A stretch of DNA of 64,000 bases from the NCBI RefSeq assembly GCF_013201075.1, contig NZ_CP053708.1:487001-551000 (forward strand), given 5' to 3'. The position numbers and the translations under genes are program-made. The stretch is from Lichenicola cladoniae (GTDB lineage: Bacteria > Pseudomonadota > Alphaproteobacteria > Acetobacterales > Acetobacteraceae). This document shows, one piece after another, positions 26,444-34,551 of this stretch; position 1 is the stretch's first letter, and every line of letters starts with the position of its first letter. The notes under the pieces are model-generated. The model worked only from the letters and a program-made list of their open reading frames with translations. It did not search any database and was not told the origin of the DNA.

Positions 26444-27477
26444 CCGGCGCCAACGAGGTTACCGCCGCGCGCGGCAAGACCAGCCGCTTCCCGCTCGGCA
26501 CCTGGGAACGATCCCTGCTGTTGCTGCTGCTGTTCCTGACAGTCGGACTGATTGCGGGCGTGCCTGGGTTCTATCCGGGTTTTGCCGGCTTCCTGGCGCT
26601 GTCCGAGAACTTCCTGCCCTTCGGTCTGGTGGCGCTCGGCCTCACCACCGTCATCCTGACCGGGGGCATTGACCTGTCGGTCGGCGCGACCGCCGGCCTC
26701 TCGGCAATCGTCATGGCCGAGCTATGGAGCGGGCTGCACATCTCGATCTGGCTGGCGGCTCTCGTGGGCGTCATCGCCGGCGGACTGCTCGGCCTAGTCA
26801 ACGGCCTGATCATCACCCGCCTGCGGACGGAGCCGCTGATCGCCACCCTGGCGACCAGCTTCATCTACGGCAGCATCGCCACGGCGCTCGCCGGCGACAC
26901 GCCGCCCTCCGGTTTCCCGGACAGCTTCAACCGCCTCGGCACCGGCGCCTTCGGCGACATCGTGCCGTTCCAGATCCTGCTGTTCGCGGTTGCAGCGTTG
27001 CTGTTCTCGCTGCTGATCTCGCGCTCTATCTTCGGCCGGAAGATCATCATGATCGGGTACAACGTGGAGGCCGCACGATATTCCGGCATCCGCGTGGACC
27101 GCATCGTGACGTCCGCCTATGTCATCAGCGGCGTGATGGCCGGCCTCGCCGGCATCGTGCTGGCTGCCTACTACAGCGCGGTTCGTCCCGACATGGGCGA
27201 CCTGCTGCTGCTCAGCACCATCACCATCGTCGTGCTCGGCGGCGTCAGCATCTTCGGTGGCGACGGGACCATCTCGGGCGTGGTCATCGCCGTTCTGCTG
27301 CTCGGCGTCCTGCGCCAGGGCATGCTGATCGCCGGCTTCTCCGACATGGTCACCACCATGCTCACCGGCGCGATCCTGCTGGCCGCGATCGCCATCAAGA
27401 ACGTGTTTGCCGGGCGCGGCGGCTTTCTCCCGATGCTGCTTGCCCGGTTCCGGCCGGGCACGGTCTCGTCAAACTGA
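26440..27477 (+). CDS. Sugar ABC transporter permease 2 (ribose/AI-2 type)
   Basis: The 345-residue RbsC-family membrane protein pairs with permease 1. LVALGLTTVILTGGIDLSVGATAGLSAIVMAEL near residue 65 is the family signature, and VVLGGVSIFGGDGTISG near residue 265 is the coupling loop. It overlaps permease 1 by four bases. The binding protein gene follows 39 bases later. Confidence 0.9.
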   Translation: MTGANEVTAARGKTSRFPLGTWERSLLLLLLFLTVGLIAGVPGFYPGFAGFLALSENFLPFGLVALGLTTVILTGGIDLSVGATAGLSAIVMAELWSGLHISIWLAALVGVIAGGLLGLVNGLIITRLRTEPLIATLATSFIYGSIATALAGDTPPSGFPDSFNRLGTGAFGDIVPFQILLFAVAALLFSLLISRSIFGRKIIMIGYNVEAARYSGIRVDRIVTSAYVISGVMAGLAGIVLAAYYSAVRPDMGDLLLLSTITIVVLGGVSIFGGDGTISGVVIAVLLLGVLRQGMLIAGFSDMVTTMLTGAILLAAIAIKNVFAGRGGFLPMLLARFRPGTVSSN

Positions 27478-27516
27478 CTCAACCATAAACAAACAATGGA
27501 AACGGATATCAACATC

Positions 27517-28530
27517 ATGGCTCATACAGAACGTCGGACGTCCACGCTCCGTGCAGCTCTCGCGGCACTGCCGCTGATGCTCGCGGCCGGGCTCACCGCC
27601 CAGGCCGCCGACATCGACACCTCGAAGCGCATCAAGGTCGCGATGGTGCCGAAGCTGGTCGGGCTATCGGTGTTCAAGGCGAACCAGCAGGGTGCTGAAA
27701 CTGCCGCAAAGGCACTCAATATCGACTTCCTGTACACCGGTCCGGTCACCGCCTCGGCGCAGGGCCAGGTCGACGTGTTCAACAGCCTGATCGCCCGTCG
27801 CTTCAACGCCATCACCACCACGTCGAACAACCCGACCCAGCTGGCACCGGCACTGCGCCGCGCGCGCAAGCAGGGCATCAAAGTCGTCTCCTACGACAGC
27901 GACGTTGCGGCCGATGCCCGCGACTTCTTTATCCAGAACACCGACTATGCCGCCTTCGGCAAGGCGCTGGTCGAATCGGTCGCGAAATATGCAGGGCCGA
28001 CCGCGAAGGTGGCCATCCTGTCCTCGACGCCCGATGCCACGATCCAGAACGAATGGATCAACGCGCTCAAGAAATACATGACCGCGACCTACCCCAAGAT
28101 GCAGATTGTCACCACCCAATATGGCCAGTCGAGCCCGTCGCAATCCCTGACGGCCGGCCTGAACATTCTGCAGGCCAACGCCGATGTGACAGGCATCATC
28201 GCCCCGGACGGCGCCGCCGAGGTGGGTGCCGCGGCCGCGGTCGAGAAACTGGGCCGCACCGGCAAGGTGTTCGTGACTGGCTGCAGCGATCCGAACGCGA
28301 TCCGTCAGTACGTGAAGTCCGGGATCATCAAGGAAAGCCCGTTGTGGGATGAGGTCAAGGAAGGCGAACTGGTCATGTATGTTGCCCGCCTGGCCGTCAA
28401 CAACGCGATCCAGCGCAACGGCGACTTCACCGCCGGCGATCTCGGCTCGTTCACGGCAAAGGATGGCGTCATCGTGTTTAGCGAACCGCTGATCTTCAAT
28501 GCCGCAAATATCGATCAGTATCAGTTCTGA
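27517..28530 (+). CDS. Periplasmic sugar-binding protein (LsrB/RhaS-like)
   Basis: The 337-residue protein has a signal peptide (TLRAALAALPLMLAAGLTAQA, cleaved before AD at about residue 31). The mature part is a type I periplasmic binding fold (VAMVPKLVGLSVFKANQQGA, VVSYDSDVAADARDFFIQNTD, GIIAPDGAAEVGAAAAVEKLG). It resembles LsrB and RhaS. No AI-2 processing genes (lsrK, lsrF, lsrG) are present, so a sugar or polyol ligand is more likely than AI-2. An in-frame ATG at 27496 would lengthen the n-region by seven residues. Confidence 0.9.
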   Translation: MAHTERRTSTLRAALAALPLMLAAGLTAQAADIDTSKRIKVAMVPKLVGLSVFKANQQGAETAAKALNIDFLYTGPVTASAQGQVDVFNSLIARRFNAITTTSNNPTQLAPALRRARKQGIKVVSYDSDVAADARDFFIQNTDYAAFGKALVESVAKYAGPTAKVAILSSTPDATIQNEWINALKKYMTATYPKMQIVTTQYGQSSPSQSLTAGLNILQANADVTGIIAPDGAAEVGAAAAVEKLGRTGKVFVTGCSDPNAIRQYVKSGIIKESPLWDEVKEGELVMYVARLAVNNAIQRNGDFTAGDLGSFTAKDGVIVFSEPLIFNAANIDQYQF

Positions 28531-28550
28531 AAAATCGGAGATTTGAGAGC

Positions 28551-29447
28551 ATGAAGCGCATTCTGTTTACCGGCGGCAGCGGCAAGGCCGGTCGTCATGT
28601 GGTTGAGTACCTGATCGACCAGGGCTACGAGGTGTTGAATATCGACACCAAGCCGCTGAACCACCCGAAGGTGCGGACACTGATCGCCGACATTACCGAT
28701 GCCGGTCAAGTCTTCAACGCGTTCTCGGCCTACACCGGCCTGCACGAGTTCGACCTGGACCTGAGCCCGCCGCATATCGACGCGGTGGTGCACTTCGCCG
28801 CCATCCCGCGGATCATGATCGTGCCGGACAACGAGGTCTATCGCGTCAACGTGATGGGCACCTACAACGTGCTCGACGCGGCCACCAAGCTCGGCATCAA
28901 GAAGGTGATTATCGCGTCCAGCGAAACCACCTACGGCATCGTGTTCGCGCACGGCCATCGCGATCCGGAATATTTTCCGCTCGACGAGGATTACCCCGTC
29001 AAGCCGATGGACAGCTACGCCACGTCCAAGATCTGCAACGAGCGCACCGCGGAGGCGTTCGCGCTGCGTACCAGAACCGACATCTATGCGCTGCGGATCG
29101 GCAACGTGGTGGAGCCCAGCGAATATGCCCTGTTCCCGGGCTGGTTCGCCAAGCCGGAATTCCGCAAGCGTATCGCCTGGAGCTACATCGATGCGCGGGA
29201 CCTTGGCGAGTTGGTCAAGCTCGGCATCGAGACCGATGGGCTCGGCTACCAGGTGTTCAACGCGGTGAACGACCACTCGTCGTCCGACCTGCCGACCGCC
29301 GAGCTGGTTCGTCGCTACTATCCCAACGTGCCGGTTAAGGGCGAGATGGGCGAGTTCGAGAGCCTGCTGTCGAACAAGAAGGCCAAGGCGATGCTCGGCT
29401 TCCGCGAGAATCACAACTGGCGCTCCTATGTGAAGACCGAAGGCTGA
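28551..29447 (+). CDS. NAD-dependent epimerase/dehydrogenase (extended SDR), possibly DenD-like
   Basis: The 298-residue protein has the SDR nucleotide motif TGGSGKAG at residues 7-14, the catalytic Ser in IIASSETTYG and the YATSK (YxxxK) motif near residue 155. It belongs to the extended SDR family with uronate dehydrogenase and D-erythronate dehydrogenase (DenD). Given OtnI/OtnK/OtnC homologues nearby, oxidation of an aldonic acid or sugar lactone is a reasonable guess. An epimerase role cannot be excluded. It follows the binding protein by 20 bases and precedes the racemase-like gene, so it is part of the transporter operon. Confidence 0.75.
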   Translation: MKRILFTGGSGKAGRHVVEYLIDQGYEVLNIDTKPLNHPKVRTLIADITDAGQVFNAFSAYTGLHEFDLDLSPPHIDAVVHFAAIPRIMIVPDNEVYRVNVMGTYNVLDAATKLGIKKVIIASSETTYGIVFAHGHRDPEYFPLDEDYPVKPMDSYATSKICNERTAEAFALRTRTDIYALRIGNVVEPSEYALFPGWFAKPEFRKRIAWSYIDARDLGELVKLGIETDGLGYQVFNAVNDHSSSDLPTAELVRRYYPNVPVKGEMGEFESLLSNKKAKAMLGFRENHNWRSYVKTEG

Positions 29448-29478
29448 CCCGGCCGAAACGAGCGTGAAGGATACCATC

Positions 29479-30171
29479 ATGCAGAAGCAGCAGATCGTGG
29501 TCGCGGTACATACCGGGCCGGTGACAGTCGCACCGTTGAACGCGCTGGCGCCGGAACTCATCCCGGGCGTCCGGCTGGTCAATCTCGTGGATGACAGCCT
29601 GCTTAAGGACACCATGGCGGCCGGACAGGTAACGCCGGCCGTGATCCGGCGGCTGGCCCAGTACATGACGATCGGGCAGGAGATGGGGGCCGACATGATC
29701 CTCAACTGCTGCTCCTCCGTTGGCGAAGCGGCGGAAGTGGCGGCGCAGCTGCTCGACATCCCGATGCTCAAGATCGACGTCGCGATGGCCGAGGAAGCCG
29801 TGCGGCGCGCCACGCGCATCGGTGTTGCCGCGACGGTGCAGACGACGCTCGATCCGACCGCGCGCCTGATCGAGCAGACCGCCCGGGCTTCCGGCAAGGA
29901 GCTGCAGGTGACGAAGCGGCTCTGTGTCGGTGCGTTCGATGCGCTCCTGGCTGGAAACACCGCCGAGCATGATGCCATCGTGTCGCGCGAGCTGGTGAGC
30001 CTGGCCAGCGAGGTCGACCTGATCGTGCTGGCGCAGGTGTCGATGGGACGGGTCGCGGACTCACTCGGCGACGCGGTTGCCTGTCCGGTGCTGACCAGCC
30101 CGCGTCTCGGAATGGAACGGTTGGCTAAACATCTGGCGCAGCTGGGCGAGCCGGTGCGTACGGCGGCCTGA
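29479..30171 (+). CDS. Aspartate/glutamate racemase-like protein, second cysteine absent
   Basis: The 230-residue protein has the Asp/Glu/hydantoin racemase fold pattern: VAVHTGPVTVAPLN at the N-terminus and the first active-site cysteine in LNCCSSVGEAAE. Family racemases use a second cysteine in an LGC-like motif in the C-terminal half. The matching segment here reads LIVLAQVSMGRV and has none, so proton transfer on both faces is unlikely and another chemistry is plausible (isomerase, lyase or hydrolase). ATG 29479 is preceded by AAGGA at the right distance; the frame also has a GTG at 29464. It is the last gene of the transporter operon. Confidence 0.68.
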   Translation: MQKQQIVVAVHTGPVTVAPLNALAPELIPGVRLVNLVDDSLLKDTMAAGQVTPAVIRRLAQYMTIGQEMGADMILNCCSSVGEAAEVAAQLLDIPMLKIDVAMAEEAVRRATRIGVAATVQTTLDPTARLIEQTARASGKELQVTKRLCVGAFDALLAGNTAEHDAIVSRELVSLASEVDLIVLAQVSMGRVADSLGDAVACPVLTSPRLGMERLAKHLAQLGEPVRTAA

Positions 30172-30351
30172 TCCATCGGGCCTGGTTGTCGTTCCTGTCG
30201 GTTCGTCAGCCGGGTCCTGTTCCGCGTTGATGATCGTGTGCTCCGTCCCTGATGGCAGCGACGAGCCTGGAACGCTGCAGCAGCTCCCGCACTCGTGCGG
30301 GTGTCAGCAAACAAGGGTTAGCACGGCATCGAGATCGATGGGTTCACCTAC

Positions 30352-30381
30352 GCCAGGCGGAGTATAACCACCCCGCCTGGC
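30352..30381. terminator. Hairpin between convergent racemase-like and aldolase genes
   Basis: GCCAGGCGG pairs with CCGCCTGGC across a 12-base loop, giving a perfect 9-bp stem in the 229-base convergent intergenic gap. There is no U-run. It may terminate both operons. Nothing else is recognisable in the gap. Confidence 0.45.
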
Positions 30382-30400
30382 AGCCTGATCGAACCGCGTT

Positions 30401-31036
30401 TCACAGCTTGAAGTGATCCACCAGATCCTCGACCTGTTCCTGCGACAACAGGCGCGGGTTCAGGCCACGGAGCAGGAGATAAAGGCGGGCGGTTTCTTCC
30501 AGCTCCTCGATCGAGTTGATGGCGGCCTGCAACGTCCGGCCGGCCACCACCGGCCCATGATTGGCCAGCAATACCGCAGTGTGCTTGCCATGCAGGTTCC
30601 GGATCGCATCCGCCACCGCCGGGTCGCCGGGTCGGTAATACGGGATCAGGGCGGTATGGCCGACGCGCATCACCGAATAGGCGGTGAGCGGGGGCAGTAC
30701 CGAATGCGGATCGATTTCCGGCAGCATCGACACAGCCACCGAATGCGTCGAGTGCAGATGGACAATGGCGCCCGCTCCGTTCCGGGTTTCGTAGAGCGCC
30801 TGATGCAGCGGCAGTTCCTTGGTCGGCTTGTCGCCGGACAGCACATGCCCGGCCGCATCGAGCCGGGTCAGCCGGGCCGGGTCCAGGAAGCCCAGGGAAC
30901 TATCGGTCGGCGTCGTCAGGAAACCACCATCCTCCAGCCGGATGCTGACGTTGCCCGAGGATCCCGAAGTCAGTCCGCGCTCGAACAGCGATCGGGAAAA
31001 CAGGCAGATCTGATCACGCAACTTTGTTTCGCTCAT
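30401..31036 (-). CDS. otnC: Class II aldolase/adducin family protein, OtnC-like
   Basis: The 211-residue class II aldolase-like protein has the zinc-binding HLHSTHS motif near residue 93 and a later NHGPVV histidine near residue 160. SGSSGNVSIR near residue 25 is the phosphate-binding GNxS motif. In threonate and erythronate catabolism, OtnC decarboxylates 3-oxo-tetronate 4-phosphate to dihydroxyacetone phosphate. The OtnC call depends on the neighbouring ltnD, otnI and otnK homologues. A fuculose- or ribulose-phosphate aldolase role is the main alternative. It is divergent from ltnD, with putative operator 2 between them. Confidence 0.8.
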   Translation of the reverse strand: MSETKLRDQICLFSRSLFERGLTSGSSGNVSIRLEDGGFLTTPTDSSLGFLDPARLTRLDAAGHVLSGDKPTKELPLHQALYETRNGAGAIVHLHSTHSVAVSMLPEIDPHSVLPPLTAYSVMRVGHTALIPYYRPGDPAVADAIRNLHGKHTAVLLANHGPVVAGRTLQAAINSIEELEETARLYLLLRGLNPRLLSQEQVEDLVDHFKL

Positions 31037-31112
31037 CGAAATTCTACCCAGCTTTTACATCGCCCCGTTGAAACAGCTCTTTATCATGCGGCCGATACAC
31101 GGCATCCTGGCA

Positions 31113-31128
31113 ATGGTAGCGCAACCAT
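31113..31128. promoter_or_regulatory. Putative LacI-family operator 2
   Basis: ATGGTAGCGCAACCAT is the exact reverse complement of the 16-base core of operator 1. It lies between the divergent otnC (start 31036) and ltnD (start 31156). This links the catabolic enzymes to the LacI-type regulator at 22.6-23.7 kb. It sits only 28 bases before the ltnD start. Confidence 0.75.
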
Positions 31129-31155
31129 GCAAGGCGTTCCACCTCAGGAGGAAAC

Positions 31156-32076
31156 ATGACGGACGGGAACGCGAACACGACCCTGCGTTGCGCGGTCATC
31201 GGGCTCGGCTCGATGGGCGGTGGGATGGCTGCGTCGCTGATGAGGGCGGGTTTCGAGGTCTCCGGCTACGACGTGAACCAGGATGCCTGCACACGTCTCG
31301 CGGCCGAGGGCGCCAGGATCGGTGCCACGCCGGCCGATGCCGCCGCCGGCGCCGACTGTGTCATCGCCGTGGTGGTCAATGCCGACCAGACCGAGACGGT
31401 GTTGTTCGGCCCGGATGGATGTGCCGCCACCATGAAGCCGGGCGGCGTATTCGTGTCGTCGGCGACCATGGCGCCGGAACGCGCGCGTGCGTTCGCCGCA
31501 CGTCTCGAGGCGACCGGCCGGCATTATCTCGATGCGCCGATGAGCGGCGGCGCCGCGCGGGCAGCGGATGGCCAGCTGACCATGCTGGCCTCGGGCAGCA
31601 AGGCAGCGTTCGACGCCGCCAGGCCAGCCCTGCAGGCGATGACCGGGACATTGTACGAGCTCGGCGACGAGGCCGGGCTCGGCGCCGCATTCAAGATGGT
31701 CAACCAGCTCCTGGCTGGCGTGCATATCGCCGCCGCCTGCGAGGCGATCGCGTTCGCAGCCCACCAGGGTCTCGACCTGCGCCGGGTTTATGAGGTGATC
31801 ACCAAGTCGGCCGGCAATAGCTGGATGTTCGAGAACCGGGTCCCGCACGTGCTCGATGGCGACTACACGCCGCGCAGTGCGGTCAACATCTTCACGAAGG
31901 ATCTCGGGATCGTCCTCGACATGGCCAGGGCCGGCCAGTTTCCGGTTCCGGTGGCCGGTGCGGCGCTGCAGATGTACCTGATGACCGCGGCCGCCGGGAT
32001 GGGCAAGGACGACGATGCCTCGGTTGCCCGCCTCTACGCACAGATATCCGGATTGTCGTTGCCCCAGCCTGTTTAA
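31156..32076 (+). CDS. ltnD: NAD-dependent dehydrogenase, L-threonate dehydrogenase (LtnD)-like
   Basis: The 306-residue beta-hydroxyacid dehydrogenase has a Rossmann GLGSMGGGMAASL motif (residues 16-28), the substrate motif DAPMSGGAARAADGQL near residue 129 and the catalytic lysine in FKMVNQLLAG near residue 178. LtnD oxidises L-threonate to 2-oxo-tetronate, which OtnI, OtnK and OtnC convert to dihydroxyacetone phosphate. The related D-apionate oxidoisomerase and tartronate semialdehyde reductase are alternatives. A strong AGGAGG ribosome site (31145-31150) fixes the start. It is the first gene of the ltnD-otnI-otnK operon. Confidence 0.85.
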   Translation: MTDGNANTTLRCAVIGLGSMGGGMAASLMRAGFEVSGYDVNQDACTRLAAEGARIGATPADAAAGADCVIAVVVNADQTETVLFGPDGCAATMKPGGVFVSSATMAPERARAFAARLEATGRHYLDAPMSGGAARAADGQLTMLASGSKAAFDAARPALQAMTGTLYELGDEAGLGAAFKMVNQLLAGVHIAAACEAIAFAAHQGLDLRRVYEVITKSAGNSWMFENRVPHVLDGDYTPRSAVNIFTKDLGIVLDMARAGQFPVPVAGAALQMYLMTAAAGMGKDDDASVARLYAQISGLSLPQPV

Positions 32077-32085
32077 GGACACGCC

Positions 32086-32889
32086 ATGCCACGCTTTGCC
32101 GCCAACCTGACGATGATGTTCAACGAGGTGCCGTTCGCCGACCGCTTCGACGCGGCAGCCGCTGCCGGGTTCACCGCCGTCGAGTGCCTGTTCCCCTACG
32201 CGCTCGAGCCCGGAGCCGTGGCCAAGCGGCTGCAGCGCAACGGCCTGGAAATCGCGCTGTTCAACATGCCGCCCGGCGACTGGGACGCGGGCGACCGGGG
32301 ATTTGCCGCTCTCCCGGCACGCGCCTCCGAACTCGACGCGGCACTGGCCACCACCTTGCGTTATGCCGAGGCGACCGGTGTTCGCCGGGTGCATCTGATG
32401 GCCGGCATTGCCGACCGGTCGGACGAGGCGGCGCTACGTGCCTATCGCGATGCCGTCCGGCGCTGTGCCGATGCGCTCGGCGGACACGGGCTCGACCTGG
32501 TTCTGGAGCCGATCAACGGGCGCGACATGCCCGGATATTTCCTAAACGATTTCGAGTGGACCGCCAATTTCATCAACGCGATGAGCGTGTCCAACGTGAA
32601 GCTGCAGTTCGACCTCTATCACCGCCAGATCCTGCATGGCGACGCGACGATGGCGCTGCGGCGGATGCTGCCGATGATCGGCCATATCCAGATCGCCAGC
32701 GTCCCGTCGCGCAACGAGCCCGACGGCGAGGAACTGAACTTCCCGTTCCTGTTCGAGGAGCTCGACCGGCTCGGCTATGACGGCTTCGTCGGCTGCGAGT
32801 ACCGCCCGCGCGCCGGGACGCAGGATGGCCTCGGCTGGTTCGCGCCCTATGCCGGCCGCCGCCACGCCGAGGAAGGAACGCGCTCGTGA
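32086..32889 (+). CDS. otnI: Hydroxypyruvate isomerase family protein, 2-oxo-tetronate isomerase (OtnI)-like
   Basis: The 267-residue TIM-barrel protein starts MPRFAANLTMMFNEVPF and contains VECLFPYAL, LEPINGRDMPGYFL and FDLYHRQILHGD, all hallmarks of the Hyi/OtnI family. OtnI interconverts 2-oxo- and 3-oxo-tetronate. Glu and His metal ligands are visible in VLEPIN and GHIQIAS. The gene starts nine bases after ltnD, and its stop overlaps the GTG of otnK. A genuine hydroxypyruvate isomerase is possible, but the neighbours favour OtnI. Confidence 0.88.
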   Translation: MPRFAANLTMMFNEVPFADRFDAAAAAGFTAVECLFPYALEPGAVAKRLQRNGLEIALFNMPPGDWDAGDRGFAALPARASELDAALATTLRYAEATGVRRVHLMAGIADRSDEAALRAYRDAVRRCADALGGHGLDLVLEPINGRDMPGYFLNDFEWTANFINAMSVSNVKLQFDLYHRQILHGDATMALRRMLPMIGHIQIASVPSRNEPDGEELNFPFLFEELDRLGYDGFVGCEYRPRAGTQDGLGWFAPYAGRRHAEEGTRS

Positions 32890-34178
32890 GCATTCGCCTC
32901 GGTTGTATCGCCGACGATTATACCGGCGCCTCGGACCTCGCCAACATGCTGCGGCAGAACGGGCTGCGCACGGTGCAGACCATCGGCGTGCCGAGACCGT
33001 CGCTGGAGCTTCCGGATGTCGATGCCGTGGTGGTGTCGCTGAAGAGCCGCTCGATCGCAGCCGATCGCGCGGTTACGCTGTCGCTCGAGGCGGAGACATG
33101 GCTGCGTGACCGGGGTGCCGAGCATGTGCTGTTCAAGATCTGCTCGACGTTCGACTCGACCGACGAGGGCAATATCGGACCGGTGATCGACGCCCTGCGG
33201 GAGCGTGCCGGCGGTGCCACGGTGCTGGTCAACCCGGCCTTTCCGGAAACCGGCCGTAGCGTGTTCGAGGGATACCTGTTCGTGAACGGGGTGCCGCTGC
33301 ACGAGAGCCCGCTCAAGGATCATCCGCTCAACCCGATGCGCGATTCCAACCTGGTGCGGGTGCTCGGCAGGCAGAGCGCCACCCCGGTCGCACTGATCCC
33401 GTTCGCCGTCGTCGAGCAGGGGGTCGAGGCCGTACGCGAAGCGCTCGCGAAGGCCCGGACGGCGGGTGCGGGTGCAGCGATCGCCGATGCGGTTGCGGCC
33501 CGCCATCTCGACGTGCTGGGACAGGCGGCACTCAGCGGCCCGGTTTCAGCCGGCGCCTCCGGCCTCGGAGCCGGGCTGGCCCGGGCGCTGGTTGCTCGCG
33601 ACGGTCCGTCCGGACCGGCTCAACCCAGCGATGCCACGCGCCCCCGTCCGACATCCGGCCGTGCCGCGATCCTTGCCGGCAGCTGCTCGACTGCGACCCG
33701 GCAGCAGATCGCGGTCGCCGAAACATCCGGCATCGCCTGTCTGCGCCTCGACGTCGCCCGCATGCTCGACTCCGGCATCGATCAGGTCGTGTCGGACGCG
33801 CTGGACTGGGCACGCGCCAGGATCGAGCTGGGGCCGGTGCTCATCGCCAGCAGCGACCACCCGGATGCGGTAAAGGCGATGCAGAGCAGCCATGGCGGTC
33901 TGGCGGTCGGCCATGTGGTCGAGCAGGCGCTCGCCGCGATTGCCGAGGGTCTGGTGGCGGCCGGCGTCGATCAGCTGGTGATCGCCGGCGGCGAGACGTC
34001 CGGTGCGGTGGTGGACCGGCTCGGCCTCGAGGCATTCCTGGTCGGAGAAGAAATCGCGCCCGGCGTGCCGGTGTTGCGGGTCACCGGCGCCCAACATGCC
34101 GATCTGTCGATGGCGCTCAAATCGGGCAACTTCGGTGGCGAGCAATTCTTTACGCGTGCGTTGTCGATGCTCGGGTAG
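32886..34178 (+). CDS. otnK: Four-carbon acid sugar kinase family protein, 3-oxo-tetronate kinase (OtnK)-like
   Basis: The 430-residue DUF1537-family kinase has an N-terminal substrate domain beginning LGCIADDYTGASDLANML and a C-terminal nucleotide domain with LVIAGGETSGAVVDRLG near residue 365. VLVNPAFPETGRSVFEGYLFVNG in the middle is the family's conserved sugar-acid site. OtnK phosphorylates 3-oxo-tetronate at C4. The start is a GTG at 32886 overlapping the otnI stop (GTGA). It ends the ltnD-otnI-otnK operon. Kinase family is firm; the tetronate substrate is inferred from context. Confidence 0.88.
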   Translation: MSIRLGCIADDYTGASDLANMLRQNGLRTVQTIGVPRPSLELPDVDAVVVSLKSRSIAADRAVTLSLEAETWLRDRGAEHVLFKICSTFDSTDEGNIGPVIDALRERAGGATVLVNPAFPETGRSVFEGYLFVNGVPLHESPLKDHPLNPMRDSNLVRVLGRQSATPVALIPFAVVEQGVEAVREALAKARTAGAGAAIADAVAARHLDVLGQAALSGPVSAGASGLGAGLARALVARDGPSGPAQPSDATRPRPTSGRAAILAGSCSTATRQQIAVAETSGIACLRLDVARMLDSGIDQVVSDALDWARARIELGPVLIASSDHPDAVKAMQSSHGGLAVGHVVEQALAAIAEGLVAAGVDQLVIAGGETSGAVVDRLGLEAFLVGEEIAPGVPVLRVTGAQHADLSMALKSGNFGGEQFFTRALSMLG

Positions 34179-34551
34179 CGAAATTGGGTGCGGCTCTTCC
34201 GTAGACTCTGTGGTCTATGCCGAAACTTCCATTATAATGAAAAGGAATTGAAGAACCTGGTATAAGTCGGCAAGGATGATGTTCGAACGGTTGGTGACTT
34301 CATCAGCCGGCAAGAAAGTTTGCATGCGAGTGTCATTCCTTGGTCGGATCCACTGAAACCTGTGCACCGTTCCGTCCGGCAAACGCCGTATGGTTCAGCA
34401 GCGGTAGATCTTCCGTTTGCGTGGTGTTCATGGTGTTGTGAGGGCCGTTAATCTGAGTCATCGGCTCGAGATAGTACTCCGTACAACAAAACTTCACTGC
34501 TACTGAGTAAAATTGACAACTAATTCCTGATTGTTCAAGATTATAAGCATG
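34179..34551. other. Intergenic region between otnK and tadG, no gene seen
   Basis: About 370 bases between convergent genes with lower GC than the rest of the window. I see no convincing coding frame, RNA gene or clear U-tract hairpin. It separates the catabolic island from the Tad locus and may be a junction. Confidence 0.5.

Noticed and set aside
27517-28530. AI-2 uptake by an LsrB homologue
   Set aside because: The binding protein is LsrB-like, but no lsrK, lsrF or lsrG homologue is present and the neighbours are acid-sugar enzymes.
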